Assembly: GCF_019904135.1 (NCBI RefSeq) | Contig: NZ_JAIOGQ010000001.1 | Coordinates: forward strand, 1 to 64,000 | Origin: Paenibacillus caui | GTDB lineage: Bacteria > Bacillota > Bacilli > Paenibacillales > Paenibacillaceae | Direction of reading: 5' to 3' | DNA: 64,000 nucleotides | Shown here: positions 37,822-47,559 of the stretch, piece after piece | How positions within the stretch are numbered: position 1 is the first letter of the stretch | Layout of the letters: each line of letters starts with the position of its first letter | Notes under the pieces: generated by a model | Database searches by the model: none | Seen by the model: the letters and a program-made list of their open reading frames with translations, nothing else | Told to the model about the DNA's origin: nothing | Program-made: the position numbers and the translations under genes

Positions 37822-37992
37822 TTATTTAACTAGGTGAATGAATACACTATGACCGTACAAGGCCATTAAGAAGTAGTCTCCTTCTGGGAGACCTGCGGTC
37901 GAAATTGTGATCGGTTGATTGGCCTGGTCAGCGGAAACTTCAACCTTCTTGCCCAAGCCTTCCTCAACTTTTTTGTCTAACTCATCCTTGGG
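37822..37992 (-). pseudogene. C-terminal fragment of an unknown protein
   Basis: An open minus-strand frame of 57 codons between a TAG (37993-37995) and a TAA (37822-37824) reads protein-like: KDELDKKVEEGLGKKVEVSA, then DQANQPITISTAGLPEGDYF and a tail ending in SVFIHLVK. It has no start codon near its beginning and no ribosome site. It lies in a different frame from the stalk-domain gene just upstream, so it is not that gene's frameshifted end. Probably the tail of a lost secreted protein. Confidence 0.45.
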
Positions 37993-37996
37993 CTAA

Positions 37997-40000
37997 TCAA
38001 TCCTGCTTCAAAAACGCAAACGACTTCTCCACCTTGCTCATCGCCGCTTTCTGCTCTTCTGTGGCATTGGCGTCGTTCAGCGTGAAGGTCAGCTTATAAA
38101 AGATGCCTTTGTGGCTGAAGGCGATGACCCGTTTGCTCAGCGGTACGCCATCCAGCTTTTGCCCAATGGAAAAGATCGTTGCCGGAATACCGGCAAATTG
38201 CGCATTTTCCACACCTTTCAGCGTGAAATCGCTGCTGCCGGCAGCCGCTGCCGTGTAAGCGTTGCGCAGCTGGCCGATGTACAGCTCCGGTTCGTCGCTT
38301 TGCACCGTCGCCAGCTTGAAGCTGCCGCCCGGCAGGTTGTACTGCACAGATGATTCCTCGAACTGATCCAGTTCCGGAGTCCAGTACCGCGGAATTTGAA
38401 TGGTGAAACCATACGTTGTGGACGTCTTCGTAACCGTCTTGGAAAGATCGGTTTCCATCGTCCGGTCTTCCAGCTTGCCGAAGGATTCCTTGACCTGGTC
38501 GAACGGAATTTCCACCGAATCCAGCAGCATGCGCAGGACAGGGTCTTCAGCGCTTTCTGTATCCTGGCCGGATGCCGGATCAGCGACTTTAGGCGCTGAC
38601 GTGTATTCCATCACATAACGGTATCCGTCCTTCAGCAGCAGCACCTGATAGACCGATCTCCAGCCGCTGCCGTTGTTGATCTCTGATTTGAGCAGGGATG
38701 CTTGTTCACCGGACAGTTCCACCTCGGAAACTGCACCAAGCCGGTGAGCGGAAGCGATGTAAAGCTTGTCCCATTTTGCCTTGAGCTGTGCGGTCCAGCT
38801 CTCCAGGGTCACGCCGGACGGGTTCGTGGAAATACTGAAATGTACGCTTGAACCGTCCGGACCGATGAAGTCCGTTCCGTTAGCTCCTTCTTCCCATCCT
38901 GCCGGGATGGTTAAGGATATGCCATAATCGTAGCTGTAGGCGTCTTGGGAGCCGTCTGGGGCAAAAGAGAGATCCTCAAGCGTGTTGTCATCCTTGTCAA
39001 AAGAAGGCTGGAAGGAATTCAATAAACCGGCGTACGCATCAAAATCCTGATACGTATAAGCATCCACAAGCGAGAAATAGACGAAATAAATTTTATGGTC
39101 GGCATAATAAGCTCTCGTTTCCCACATTATTCCGTCTTCATCGCTGGAAATCACGCGTCCATAAGGCACTTTCCCGGCCTCTGCCGTTTCTTCATGAAGT
39201 ACCGTTTCCTGATTGGCTTTGGCCTCTTCGATCAGATTGTCAAGCAGCGATTCGGCATCCTGTTCAGGCTGCCCTGTCTGCACATGAATTTCCAGATAAT
39301 AGTTGCCTTCCGTATCACTAAAGGAAACATAACTGCCATCATCCCCGCCGTCTGGCAGCATCTCTCCGGGGTTGTTGATGCTCCAGCCGTAATAGCTGCT
39401 GCCAACCCTGGCTTTGTCGGTCTCTTCACTGCCCGGTTCACTGTCGTCTCCGGAATTCTTCTTATCTACAGTCAGCTTGACGATGATTTCCCCATTCGCC
39501 GCCGAAAGGGTGGCCCCGAGTCCTTCCGCTACCGGACGCAAAGGCACCATTAGAACTCCGTTTACCATAACCGGAGGAGCAGCCGCTTTGATTTTCGCGG
39601 TTTTGGTCCAAATGATCGGACTGCCGATCGTCAAGGTAACGGCACGATTGCCGAGCGCCATCTTGACCACATCGCCGTCCTCCAGACGGGTTTCAGCGCC
39701 GAATGCGGTTCTGAATACGCCCAGCGGAACCATGATCGTTCCACCCGAGATAAACGGAGATCTCAAAATGCTCTCCGCCTTGCCGTTGATCACAGCGGAT
39801 CTGCTTCCTGTCTTCAGCCGCAGTTCCTTCTGAATCACTTCTTTACTTTCGGCGGAACCTGTGCCAGTGTCCGCCTTGATGCCCGTAAGCGCACCGCCTT
39901 CATTGGCGGCGGCCAAGGCCGTGTCTGCTGCAGAAGGTGAGATGCCCGCCAGAAGCATGGCTGCCACGAGCAGGGCCGTTGTTTTATTTTTTATGGTCAT
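37997..40000 (-). CDS. Secreted copper-amine-oxidase-N/stalk-domain protein
   Basis: 667 residues with a signal peptide (residues 1-32, ending ADTALA). About 70-165 is a stalk (CuAO_N1) domain: SAVINGKAESILRSPFISGG, VPLGVFRTAFGAET and VPLRPVAEGLGATLSAANG. These domains are abundant in Paenibacillus cell-surface proteins. The remainder holds two to three PsbP-like or DUF-type segments (YDYGISLTIPAGWEEG; YGFTIQIPRYWTPEL) of unknown role. The ATG at 40000 with AAAAGGATGG upstream is preferred to the frame's GTG at 40042, because it starts directly at the signal peptide. It follows the HtrA-type protease by 57 nt, so the two may be expressed together. Confidence 0.85.
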   Translation of the reverse strand: MTIKNKTTALLVAAMLLAGISPSAADTALAAANEGGALTGIKADTGTGSAESKEVIQKELRLKTGSRSAVINGKAESILRSPFISGGTIMVPLGVFRTAFGAETRLEDGDVVKMALGNRAVTLTIGSPIIWTKTAKIKAAAPPVMVNGVLMVPLRPVAEGLGATLSAANGEIIVKLTVDKKNSGDDSEPGSEETDKARVGSSYYGWSINNPGEMLPDGGDDGSYVSFSDTEGNYYLEIHVQTGQPEQDAESLLDNLIEEAKANQETVLHEETAEAGKVPYGRVISSDEDGIMWETRAYYADHKIYFVYFSLVDAYTYQDFDAYAGLLNSFQPSFDKDDNTLEDLSFAPDGSQDAYSYDYGISLTIPAGWEEGANGTDFIGPDGSSVHFSISTNPSGVTLESWTAQLKAKWDKLYIASAHRLGAVSEVELSGEQASLLKSEINNGSGWRSVYQVLLLKDGYRYVMEYTSAPKVADPASGQDTESAEDPVLRMLLDSVEIPFDQVKESFGKLEDRTMETDLSKTVTKTSTTYGFTIQIPRYWTPELDQFEESSVQYNLPGGSFKLATVQSDEPELYIGQLRNAYTAAAAGSSDFTLKGVENAQFAGIPATIFSIGQKLDGVPLSKRVIAFSHKGIFYKLTFTLNDANATEEQKAAMSKVEKSFAFLKQD

Positions 40001-40057
40001 ATATGTCCATCCTTTTTTCCCTTTATCGTGATTCCTAGTCAAAAACGGTTCCTGACC

Positions 40058-41233
40058 CTAGTTATCGCCGCTATCACTCTCACTGCTTCTGTCCGTTGTC
40101 AGCACCAGGCTGTGTTTGACTATATCGCCTTTGGACTGCATCCACAGCGTTACCGTCTGGCCCGGTTTAAACTTTTTGAGCATCTCATTAAGGTCGACCA
40201 AGGAGGACAGGGGCGTGTTGTTCAATTTGTAGATGACATCGCCCTCCTGGATGCCAGCCGCTTTGGCTGCAGCAGAGTTCACGCTAATCACCGTCAGCGG
40301 ATCGTTGCTCGGCAGACCGATTTCGGCGGACCAGCCTTCTTCAAGCTCCAGGCCAAGCGAAGGCCGCAAAACTTCTCCATACTGAAACAGCTGATGGATC
40401 ACGTAACGTACGGTGTCCGCAGGGATGGAGAAGCCCATATTTTCCACGCCAACCGCTTCGTATTTCATCGAATTGATTCCGATGACTTCACCCTGCATAT
40501 TCAGCAGCGGTCCGCCGCTGTTGCCCGGGTTGATGGCCGCATCCGTCTGAATCAGGCGATAGGACACATTGATGGCACGGTTCAGCCCGCTTACAATCCC
40601 TTCCGTTGCGGACCCCCGCAGGGAGAACGATACAGGTGTGCCGAGAGCAATGACTTTGTCCCCTACCTGTGTCACCCTGGAATCTGGCGCCAGCTTCGCC
40701 GGCTTAAGCCCTGTCGCATTAATGCGGATAAGAGCCAGATCGCTTACTTCATCTATGTATGATTCCTCGATGGTATATTCTTTGCCTGATGAAGTGACAA
40801 CCGTTGCGTTATCGATTCCATTGATCACATGAGCATTCGTAATGATCCATCCGTCTGACTTGATAATGACACCGGTGCCATGCGCCAAATCGTACATTCC
40901 TTTGTCTGAAGAAGCGCTGTTGTCGCCGCTGCCATTGCTGCTGCCGTCTCTGTAATCGCCTGATGCCGCTTCGCCTATAATTCCGACGACCGACGGAGAT
41001 ACCCGCTTGATAATTGCGGGAATGAGATCGCTTGCCGCTGCTGTTTTCACGGCCTGCGCCTTCGAAGCCTTCATGCTTGTCTTTGCTGCGACTTGTACCG
41101 TGGTGACGCCTTTCTTCTGAGTCGTTATCGCTTGTTCGGCCACGGCCTGTGCCCCTGCTTCCAGATGGCTGTCCGCAAGCATGACGGTTGCAAGCAGCAA
41201 AGCGGCCGTACTGATTTTCCCCTTAAAATTCAT
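40058..41233 (-). CDS. HtrA/DegP-type trypsin-like serine protease with PDZ domain
   Basis: 391 residues. Signal-like N-terminus (residues 1-30), then a trypsin-like domain: His in IITNAHVINGIDNA, Asp in DLALIRINATG and Ser in NPGNSGGPLLNMQG. A C-terminal PDZ domain follows (about 290-380: LELEEGWSAEIGLPSND, AAGIQEGDVIYKLNNTPLSS). It acts outside the cell or at its surface in protein quality control. A low-complexity Ser/Gly/Asp segment (about residues 85-105) precedes the catalytic His. ATG at 41233 with GGAAGGG upstream. First gene of a likely two-gene unit with the stalk-domain protein. Confidence 0.93.
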   Translation of the reverse strand: MNFKGKISTAALLLATVMLADSHLEAGAQAVAEQAITTQKKGVTTVQVAAKTSMKASKAQAVKTAAASDLIPAIIKRVSPSVVGIIGEAASGDYRDGSSNGSGDNSASSDKGMYDLAHGTGVIIKSDGWIITNAHVINGIDNATVVTSSGKEYTIEESYIDEVSDLALIRINATGLKPAKLAPDSRVTQVGDKVIALGTPVSFSLRGSATEGIVSGLNRAINVSYRLIQTDAAINPGNSGGPLLNMQGEVIGINSMKYEAVGVENMGFSIPADTVRYVIHQLFQYGEVLRPSLGLELEEGWSAEIGLPSNDPLTVISVNSAAAKAAGIQEGDVIYKLNNTPLSSLVDLNEMLKKFKPGQTVTLWMQSKGDIVKHSLVLTTDRSSESDSGDN

Positions 41234-41471
41234 GACTCAACCCTTCCCCTACTGTGACTTCTAAATCCGCCGTTTATCTCTGCCTAGTAATCTCTCTAGT
41301 AGTTTCCAATTTAACACAGTTTCTGAAACTGAACAATTGACGGATTATCCTATTCAATCTTTATCGCTCAATGCAGTAATATTTTCGTCCTCTATCAGAG
41401 GACTTCAACTATTAGTAGAAAAGATGAGACGATTATTCCGGATAGAAGCAGAGGTTAGAACTGGAAAAATA

Positions 41472-41502
41472 AGAGCAGCAGACTATTCTCATCCGCTGCT
41501 CT
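41472..41502 (-). terminator. Terminator of the uvrBA operon
   Basis: Stem AGAGCAGC (41472-41479) with GCTGCTCT (41495-41502), 15-nt loop, and TATTTTTCC on the minus strand. The rest of the 41234-41567 gap shows only AT-rich leader DNA of the HtrA-type gene. Confidence 0.7.
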
Positions 41503-41567
41503 ATTTATTGTTGTTCTATCCTCGTACTCCAGCTTCCTCACAAAGCTGCTCGGTCTAATACCGGCTC

Positions 41568-44429
41568 TTAACTTTGCATCTGCAGCAGCACGGCACTGCG
41601 CTTCGTATCCCGCTCCAGAATCGGCTTCAGGTAACGTCCGGTGTAGGACTCTTCCACCTGCACGATTTGTTCCGGCGTGCCTGTGGCGATAATCGTTCCG
41701 CCCCCGCTGCCGCCTTCCGGCCCCAGGTCAATGATGTAATCCGATGTCTTGATGACGTCAAGGTTATGCTCGATCACGATCACCGTCTCGCCGGAATCGA
41801 CCAGACGCTGCAGCACCATGAGCAAACGGTCGATATCGTCCACATGCAGCCCGGTTGTCGGCTCATCCAAAATATAGATCGTCTTGCCTGTACTGCGCCG
41901 GTACAGCTCGGAGGCGAGCTTCACGCGCTGCGCTTCACCGCCCGACAGGGTGGTCGCAGGCTGCCCGAGCTTCACGTATCCGAGACCAACATCCAGCAGC
42001 GTTTGCAGCTTGCGGTGAATCTTAGGAATGTTCTGGAAAAAGTCGGTCGCATTCTCGATGGTCATCTCCAGTACATCAGAAATGCTGTGGGCTTTGTACT
42101 TCACTTCCAGCGTTTCCCGGTTGTACCGTTTGCCTTTGCAAACTTCGCAAGGCACGTAGATGTCGGGCAAAAAGTGCATCTCGATCTTGATGATGCCGTC
42201 CCCGTTGCAGGCCTCGCAGCGGCCGCCCTTGATGTTGAAGCTGAACCGGCCTTTCTTGTAGCCGCGAACCTTCGCTTCGTTCGTCTGCGAGAACAGATCG
42301 CGGATATCATCGAACACGCCGGTATAGGTCGCCGGGTTCGAGCGCGGCGTACGGCCGATTGGCGACTGGTCGATGTCGACCACTTTCTCGACATGCTCCA
42401 GTCCGCGGATTTCGCGGTACTGCCCTGGCCGGACTTTGGCTTTGTTCAGATCCCGGGCGAGCGTCTTGTACAGAATTTCGTTCACGAGCGTCGATTTGCC
42501 TGAACCGGAAACGCCGGTCACGGATGTAAAGACGCCGATCGGGAACTTCACGTTGATGTTCTTCAGGTTGTTCTCCTTCGCACCGCGGATTTCAAGCCAG
42601 CGGTTATCGGTTTTGCGGCGCTCCGGATTCACCGGAATAAATTTCTTGCCGCTCAGGTATTGTCCAGTCAGCGATTTCGGGTCGTTCATCACTTCCTGCG
42701 GCGTACCTTGGGAAATGACCTGACCGCCATGAATGCCGGCTCCCGGTCCGATATCGATAATATAATCGGAGGCCAGCATCGTGTCTTCATCATGCTCGAC
42801 GACGATCAGCGTATTTCCGAGGTCCCGCATTTGGCCGAGCGTCGCAATCAGCTTGTCGTTATCGCGCTGGTGCAGTCCGATGCTGGGCTCGTCCAGAATA
42901 TAGAGCACGCCCATCAACTGCGAGCCGATTTGGGTAGCCAGCCTGATCCGCTGCGCCTCCCCGCCGGACAGCGTTCCCGCAGAGCGGCTCATGGTCAAAT
43001 AGTCGAGGCCGACATTGACCAGAAAGCCCAGGCGGCTGCCTATTTCCTTAAGGATCAGATTGGAAATGGCCTTATCCTTCTCATTCAGCTCCAGCCCGTC
43101 AAAAAAGTTCATCGCATCGCCAATGGACAGATTGGTGACATGCGAAATATTCACGTCGCCCACCGTGACGGCCAGCACTTCCTTCTTCAGGCGGTGGCCT
43201 TTGCATGTCTCACAAGGCTTCGCGGCCATAAAGCCTTCAATATGCTCGCGAATCCCGTCGGATGCCGTCTCGCGGTATCGGCGCTCCAGATTGTTCACGA
43301 TGCCTTCGAAGGGCACATAGGCGTCCTTCATTTGTCCAAAATCATTCTGATAGCGGAAATGGACCTTCGTCTCTCCGGTTCCGTAGAGGAGCACCTTCAT
43401 CTGCTCCTTGCTGAGCTCCGATACCGGAACGTCCTGGGGAATGTCATAATGCTCCGCGACCGATTTCAGAAACTGCGGATAGTAATTCGAATAGCCTCCG
43501 GCCCATGCTTCAAAAGCGCCTTCTTCAATGCTCTTGCCTTGGTCGGGGATAAGCAGATCCGGGTCGATCACCATTTTCACGCCAAGTCCGTCGCAATCCG
43601 GACATGCGCCGAAGGGGCTGTTGAAGGAGAACATGCGCGGCGCAAGCTCTTCAATGCTGAAGCCGCAGATCGGGCAGGCGTAGTTGGAGCTGAAGCGAAG
43701 CTCTTCCTGTCCCATAATGTCGACCAGCAGCTGTCCGCCGGACATCTTGAGCGCCGTCTCGATGGAATCGGCCAGACGGGACTGCACGTCTTCCTTGATG
43801 ACGATCCGGTCTACGACGACTTCAATGGTATGCTTCTTATTCTTCTCCAGTTCAATGTCTTCGGACAGATCCCGAATTTCACCGTCAACCCGAACCCGCA
43901 CAAAGCCCTGCTTGCCGATTTCGGCAAACAGGCTCTTGTGCTCGCCCTTGCGGCCGGAAATGACCGGCGCCAGAATCTGCAGGCGCGTCTTCTCCGGATA
44001 TTGCATAATGCGGTCAACCATCTGCTCAACCGTCTGCGAGGTGATCTCGACGCCGTGCTCCGGACAATGCGGCTTGCCGATCCGGGCAAACAGCAGGCGC
44101 AGATAATCATAAATTTCCGTCACGGTTCCTACCGTCGAGCGCGGGTTGCGGCTCGTTGTCTTCTGGTCGATCGAAATGGCCGGAGACAAACCTTCAATAG
44201 AATCAACGTCCGGTTTCTCCATTTGGCCGAGGAACTGGCGGGCATAAGCGGACAAGGATTCCACATAGCGGCGCTGGCCTTCCGCATAAATCGTATCGAA
44301 TGCGAGTGAAGATTTGCCTGAACCGCTGAGCCCTGTAATGACGACCAACTTGTCGCGCGGAATCGTGATGTCGATATTTTTCAAATTGTGCGCCCTTGCG
44401 CCTTTAACGACTATATTGTCAAATGCCAT
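41568..44429 (-). CDS. uvrA: Excinuclease ABC subunit A
   Basis: Damage-recognition ATPase of nucleotide excision repair; 953 residues, normal length. Two ABC modules: Walker [16 protein letters not shown] (about 31-45) and [15 protein letters not shown] (about 640-655), with [12 protein letters not shown] and [12 protein letters not shown] signatures. Zinc modules are [12 protein letters not shown] with CPDCDGLG, and RCEACNGDG with [12 protein letters not shown] at 44429 follows AAGGAGG. It starts 16 nt after the uvrB stop, so the pair is cotranscribed as in other Bacillales. A 549-codon antisense frame is a coding shadow. Confidence 0.98.
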   Translation of the reverse strand: MAFDNIVVKGARAHNLKNIDITIPRDKLVVITGLSGSGKSSLAFDTIYAEGQRRYVESLSAYARQFLGQMEKPDVDSIEGLSPAISIDQKTTSRNPRSTVGTVTEIYDYLRLLFARIGKPHCPEHGVEITSQTVEQMVDRIMQYPEKTRLQILAPVISGRKGEHKSLFAEIGKQGFVRVRVDGEIRDLSEDIELEKNKKHTIEVVVDRIVIKEDVQSRLADSIETALKMSGGQLLVDIMGQEELRFSSNYACPICGFSIEELAPRMFSFNSPFGACPDCDGLGVKMVIDPDLLIPDQGKSIEEGAFEAWAGGYSNYYPQFLKSVAEHYDIPQDVPVSELSKEQMKVLLYGTGETKVHFRYQNDFGQMKDAYVPFEGIVNNLERRYRETASDGIREHIEGFMAAKPCETCKGHRLKKEVLAVTVGDVNISHVTNLSIGDAMNFFDGLELNEKDKAISNLILKEIGSRLGFLVNVGLDYLTMSRSAGTLSGGEAQRIRLATQIGSQLMGVLYILDEPSIGLHQRDNDKLIATLGQMRDLGNTLIVVEHDEDTMLASDYIIDIGPGAGIHGGQVISQGTPQEVMNDPKSLTGQYLSGKKFIPVNPERRKTDNRWLEIRGAKENNLKNINVKFPIGVFTSVTGVSGSGKSTLVNEILYKTLARDLNKAKVRPGQYREIRGLEHVEKVVDIDQSPIGRTPRSNPATYTGVFDDIRDLFSQTNEAKVRGYKKGRFSFNIKGGRCEACNGDGIIKIEMHFLPDIYVPCEVCKGKRYNRETLEVKYKAHSISDVLEMTIENATDFFQNIPKIHRKLQTLLDVGLGYVKLGQPATTLSGGEAQRVKLASELYRRSTGKTIYILDEPTTGLHVDDIDRLLMVLQRLVDSGETVIVIEHNLDVIKTSDYIIDLGPEGGSGGGTIIATGTPEQIVQVEESYTGRYLKPILERDTKRSAVLLQMQS

Positions 44430-44445
44430 GTATCAAATATCCTCC

Positions 44446-46440
44446 TTATTCCGCTTTCAGTTCCAGCATTGCATCGCGCAGCTCCGCGGCTCGTTCGAAC
44501 TGCAGATTTTTGGCGGCTTCCTTCATCTCCGCCTCCAGCCGTTTGATCAGCGATTCCCGGTCCCGCTTCGACAGCTTCTTGCCTGCCCCGTCCGGCAGGT
44601 ATTCGCCCTTGCTCTCCGCCACTTTAGTCGCTTCTATCACATCGCGCACTTTCTTGCGGATCGTCTGCGGCGTAATGCCATACTTCTCATTATAAGCCAT
44701 CTGGATGCTGCGCCGGCGCTCGGTCTCCTTGATAGCTTTATCCATCGACTCCGTGATGTTGTCCGCATACATGAGCACTCGGCCGTCGGAGTTCCGCGCC
44801 GCCCGTCCGATGGTCTGGATCAGCGACCGCTCCGACCGGAGGAAGCCCTCTTTGTCGGCGTCCAGGATCGCAACCAGCGAAACCTCGGGAAGGTCCAGCC
44901 CTTCCCGCAGCAGGTTGATGCCGACAAGCACATGAAACGCCCCTAACCGCAGATCCCGGAGAATGGTCATTCTCTCCAGGGTCTTGATATCGGAATGCAT
45001 ATACCGGACCTTAATGCCGATTTCCTTCAAGTAATCGGTCAGATCCTCGGCCATCTTCTTCGTCAGCGTCGTTACGAGAACCCGTTCATCCTTATCGATG
45101 CGGTCGCGGATTTCCACGATCAGATCGTCGATCTGTCCCTTCGTCGGCCGAACCTCGATAATCGGATCCAGAAGACCGGTAGGACGGATGATTTGCTGAA
45201 CCATTTCGTTAGTATGCTCCAGCTCGTAAGGGCCTGGTGTGGCCGACACATAGATGACCTGGTTCACCTTGGATTCAAATTCCTCAAACTTCAGCGGTCT
45301 GTTGTCCAGCGCGGAGGGGAGGCGAAAGCCGTGCTCCACGAGCACCGTTTTGCGGGCCTGGTCACCATTGTACATCGCGCGGATCTGCGGCAGTGTCGCA
45401 TGGGATTCGTCGATCACCACAAGCATATCGTCCGGAAAATAATCCAGCAGCGTATAAGGCGTGGCGCCGCGCTCCCGGAATGTCAAAGGACCGGAATAGT
45501 TCTCGATGCCGGAGCAAAAGCCGACTTCCTTCATCATTTCAATATCATAGCGCGTGCGCTGCTCGAGACGCTGCGCCTCCAGCAGCTTGCCCTGCGAGCG
45601 AAGTTCCTCAAGCCGCTGTTCCAGCTCCCGCTCGATATTGATGAGCGCAAGCCGCATCGTCTCCTCCTGCGTAACAAAGTGGGAAGCCGGAAAAATCGCC
45701 ACATGTTCCCGCTCACCGATGATTTCGCCGGTCAGCACATCGATTTCCGTAATCCGTTCGATTTCATCGCCGAAAAATTCGACCCGGATCGCATGTTCGC
45801 TATTGGAAGCCGGGAAAATTTCGATCACGTCGCCCCGGACGCGGAACGTTCCGCGAACGAAGTTAATATCGTTCCGCTGGTACTGAATGTCGACCAGACG
45901 GGAAAGAATCTGGTTCCGCGGCTTCTCCATCCCGACGCGCAAGGACAGCAGCAAATTTCCATACTCGATCGGGGAACCGAGACCATAAATACAGGAAACG
46001 CTGGCTACGATCACGACATCGCGGCGTTCGAACAGCGAGCTTGTGGCCGAGTGGCGGAGCTTGTCGATCTCTTCGTTGATGCTTGAATCCTTCTCGATAT
46101 ACGTATCGGAGGACGGGATGTAAGCTTCCGGTTGATAGTAATCATAGTAGCTCACAAAATAATCCACCGAATTGTTCGGGAAGAACTCTTTAAATTCACT
46201 GGCCAGCTGCGCCGCCAGCGTTTTGTTGTGGGCAATGACCAGTGTGGGACGGTTCAGTTTGGCAATCGTCTGAGCGATTGTAAATGTTTTGCCCGTTCCC
46301 GTTGCACCGAGCAGCGTCTGATGCTTCTTGCCCTGTCTAACGCCTTCCACAAGCTCTTTAATGGCTTCGGGCTGGTCTCCCTGCGGCTGAAAATCGGAAA
46401 CCAGCTCGAATTTTTGGTCACTGACGACAATATCGCTCAT
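44446..46440 (-). CDS. uvrB: Excinuclease ABC subunit B
   Basis: Helicase-like subunit that verifies damage and recruits UvrC; 664 residues. Walker [12 protein letters not shown] (about 39-49), the DNA-gripping beta-hairpin ([20 protein letters not shown]), DEAD-type [12 protein letters not shown], motif [12 protein letters not shown] and a C-terminal UVR domain ([20 protein letters not shown]) are all present. ATG at 46440 with GAGGGTG upstream. First gene of the uvrB-uvrA operon; see the promoter at 46675 and LexA-like box at 46656. Confidence 0.98.
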   Translation of the reverse strand: MSDIVVSDQKFELVSDFQPQGDQPEAIKELVEGVRQGKKHQTLLGATGTGKTFTIAQTIAKLNRPTLVIAHNKTLAAQLASEFKEFFPNNSVDYFVSYYDYYQPEAYIPSSDTYIEKDSSINEEIDKLRHSATSSLFERRDVVIVASVSCIYGLGSPIEYGNLLLSLRVGMEKPRNQILSRLVDIQYQRNDINFVRGTFRVRGDVIEIFPASNSEHAIRVEFFGDEIERITEIDVLTGEIIGEREHVAIFPASHFVTQEETMRLALINIERELEQRLEELRSQGKLLEAQRLEQRTRYDIEMMKEVGFCSGIENYSGPLTFRERGATPYTLLDYFPDDMLVVIDESHATLPQIRAMYNGDQARKTVLVEHGFRLPSALDNRPLKFEEFESKVNQVIYVSATPGPYELEHTNEMVQQIIRPTGLLDPIIEVRPTKGQIDDLIVEIRDRIDKDERVLVTTLTKKMAEDLTDYLKEIGIKVRYMHSDIKTLERMTILRDLRLGAFHVLVGINLLREGLDLPEVSLVAILDADKEGFLRSERSLIQTIGRAARNSDGRVLMYADNITESMDKAIKETERRRSIQMAYNEKYGITPQTIRKKVRDVIEATKVAESKGEYLPDGAGKKLSKRDRESLIKRLEAEMKEAAKNLQFERAAELRDAMLELKAE

Positions 46441-46579
46441 TGTCCAACATCACCCTCATCATCTAAAATGAAAACTATGAAACTTTCTTGGCAAAAAGGA
46501 AGAAATTTCTTTTCTTTTTCACAAGTTTTACCGTTTTTGCGACAAAAATAAGTAAAGTATTAGGGACAACACTTTACTT

Positions 46580-46587
46580 GCCGATAT
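46580..46587 (+). promoter_or_regulatory. Sigma-D-like -10 element for motAB
   Basis: GCCGATAT is an exact match to the sigma-D (flagellar) -10 consensus and points to motA, about 180 nt away. The matching -35 position (about 46561) reads TAGG instead of TAAA. In B. subtilis motAB is transcribed by sigma-D. A GAGGC/GCCTC hairpin (46591-46604) follows directly in the leader. Confidence 0.5.
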
Positions 46588-46655
46588 TAAAAAGAGGCAT
46601 CCGCCTCATCCTTTAAACCTTTATACATTCCTGTATCCAAACATTGCATAATATA

Positions 46656-46669
46656 AGAATGCGTGTTCC
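46656..46669 (-). promoter_or_regulatory. Possible LexA (SOS) box at the uvrB start site
   Basis: Minus strand GGAACACGCATTCT matches 11 of 14 positions of the Bacillus LexA consensus CGAACRNRYGTTYC. It lies about at the transcription start predicted from the uvrB promoter. uvrBA belongs to the LexA regulon in B. subtilis. Confidence 0.4.
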
Positions 46670-46674
46670 CATTC

Positions 46675-46703
46675 ATTATAACTGTTTCACGGCATGGATG
46701 CAA
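46675..46703 (-). promoter_or_regulatory. uvrB-uvrA promoter
   Basis: Minus strand -35 TTGCAT (46698-46703), 17-bp spacer, perfect -10 TATAAT (46675-46680). The leader to uvrB would be about 228 nt and contains a small frame (MNGNTHSYIMQCL ...) ending at a GAGGC/GCCTC hairpin with a T-run (46583-46604). Confidence 0.65.
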
Positions 46704-46767
46704 TCGGAAAGTCAAAGGGAAAAGGGGTTTCAAGCGGTCTAATCTAGTAAAGGAGTGATTGTTTAAA

Positions 46768-47559
46768 ATGGACTTGATTACTATTATCGGCATTCTGCTG
46801 GGAATAGCCGCGGTCGTGGGGGGATTTTTATGGGAAGGCGGACATGTCGCCGGTCTTTTGCAGCTGACTTCAGCCCTGATTGTATTCGGAGGAACGATCG
46901 CAGCGGTCCTGGTCAGCTTTTCGCCGGCCAAGCTGAAGACTCTGCCTCAGGCGATTTCCTTTGCCTTTACCTCGCGCCGGCAGGATACGGAAGCCTTGAT
47001 TCAGGATATCGCGGAAATGGCCATGACGGCCCGCAAAAACGGCGTGCTTGCCCTTGAGCGGAAGGGCGATGCGCATGAGGAGCCCTTTCTGAAAGAGGGC
47101 ATCCAGCTCGTCGTGGACGGAACGGACCAGCAGCTCGTCAAGCAGATTATGGAGCTTGAAATCGATGCTCGCGAAAGCCGCTGGGAAGGCTTTGCCAAGC
47201 TGTTCGAAGCGGCCGGCGGCTATGCGCCGACCATGGGGATCATCGGTACCGTCATGGGGCTGATTCATGTGCTGGGCAGCTTGCAGGAACCGACCAATCT
47301 CGGGCCGTCGATTGCGCTCGCTTTTACGGCAACCTTATACGGGGTAGCCAGCGCCAATCTGATTTTTCTCCCGATCGCATCCAAGATCAAGTCCCGCAGC
47401 GAAGAAGAGATTCAGCGGATGGAAATGATCGTTCTGGGCGTTCTTTCGGTGCAGAATGGGGATCACCCTTTGCTGGTCCGCAAAAAGCTGGAATCCTTCG
47501 CCTCCGCAGATCCGAAGGAAATTAAAGCCGCTCGCGCCAAAGTCGAGGAAGCCATATGA
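46768..47559 (+). CDS. motA: Flagellar motor stator protein MotA
   Basis: 263 residues, four membrane spans (about 3-22, 30-50, 150-170, 180-205) with a large cytoplasmic loop between spans two and three, as in MotA. The start MDLITIIGILLGIAAVVGGF and APTMGIIGTVMGLIHVLGSL, then ALAFTATLYGVASANLIFLP, are typical of MotA/ExbB proteins. ATG at 46768; AAAGGAG lies 12 nt upstream, and an in-frame TTG at 46759 is too close to it. Works with MotB to pass ions and drive the flagellum. No other flagellar genes occur nearby, apart from the bactofilins at 62-64 kb. Ion type (H+ or Na+, MotPS-like) not decided. Confidence 0.93.
   Translation: MDLITIIGILLGIAAVVGGFLWEGGHVAGLLQLTSALIVFGGTIAAVLVSFSPAKLKTLPQAISFAFTSRRQDTEALIQDIAEMAMTARKNGVLALERKGDAHEEPFLKEGIQLVVDGTDQQLVKQIMELEIDARESRWEGFAKLFEAAGGYAPTMGIIGTVMGLIHVLGSLQEPTNLGPSIALAFTATLYGVASANLIFLPIASKIKSRSEEEIQRMEMIVLGVLSVQNGDHPLLVRKKLESFASADPKEIKAARAKVEEAI

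Noticed and set aside
41337-41558. 73-codon plus-strand frame between uvrA and the HtrA-type gene
   Set aside because: It runs through the uvrA terminator, has no ribosome site and no recognisable motif.
42660-44309. 549-codon open frame antisense to uvrA
   Set aside because: Shadow of codon bias in uvrA; no domain and no upstream ribosome site.
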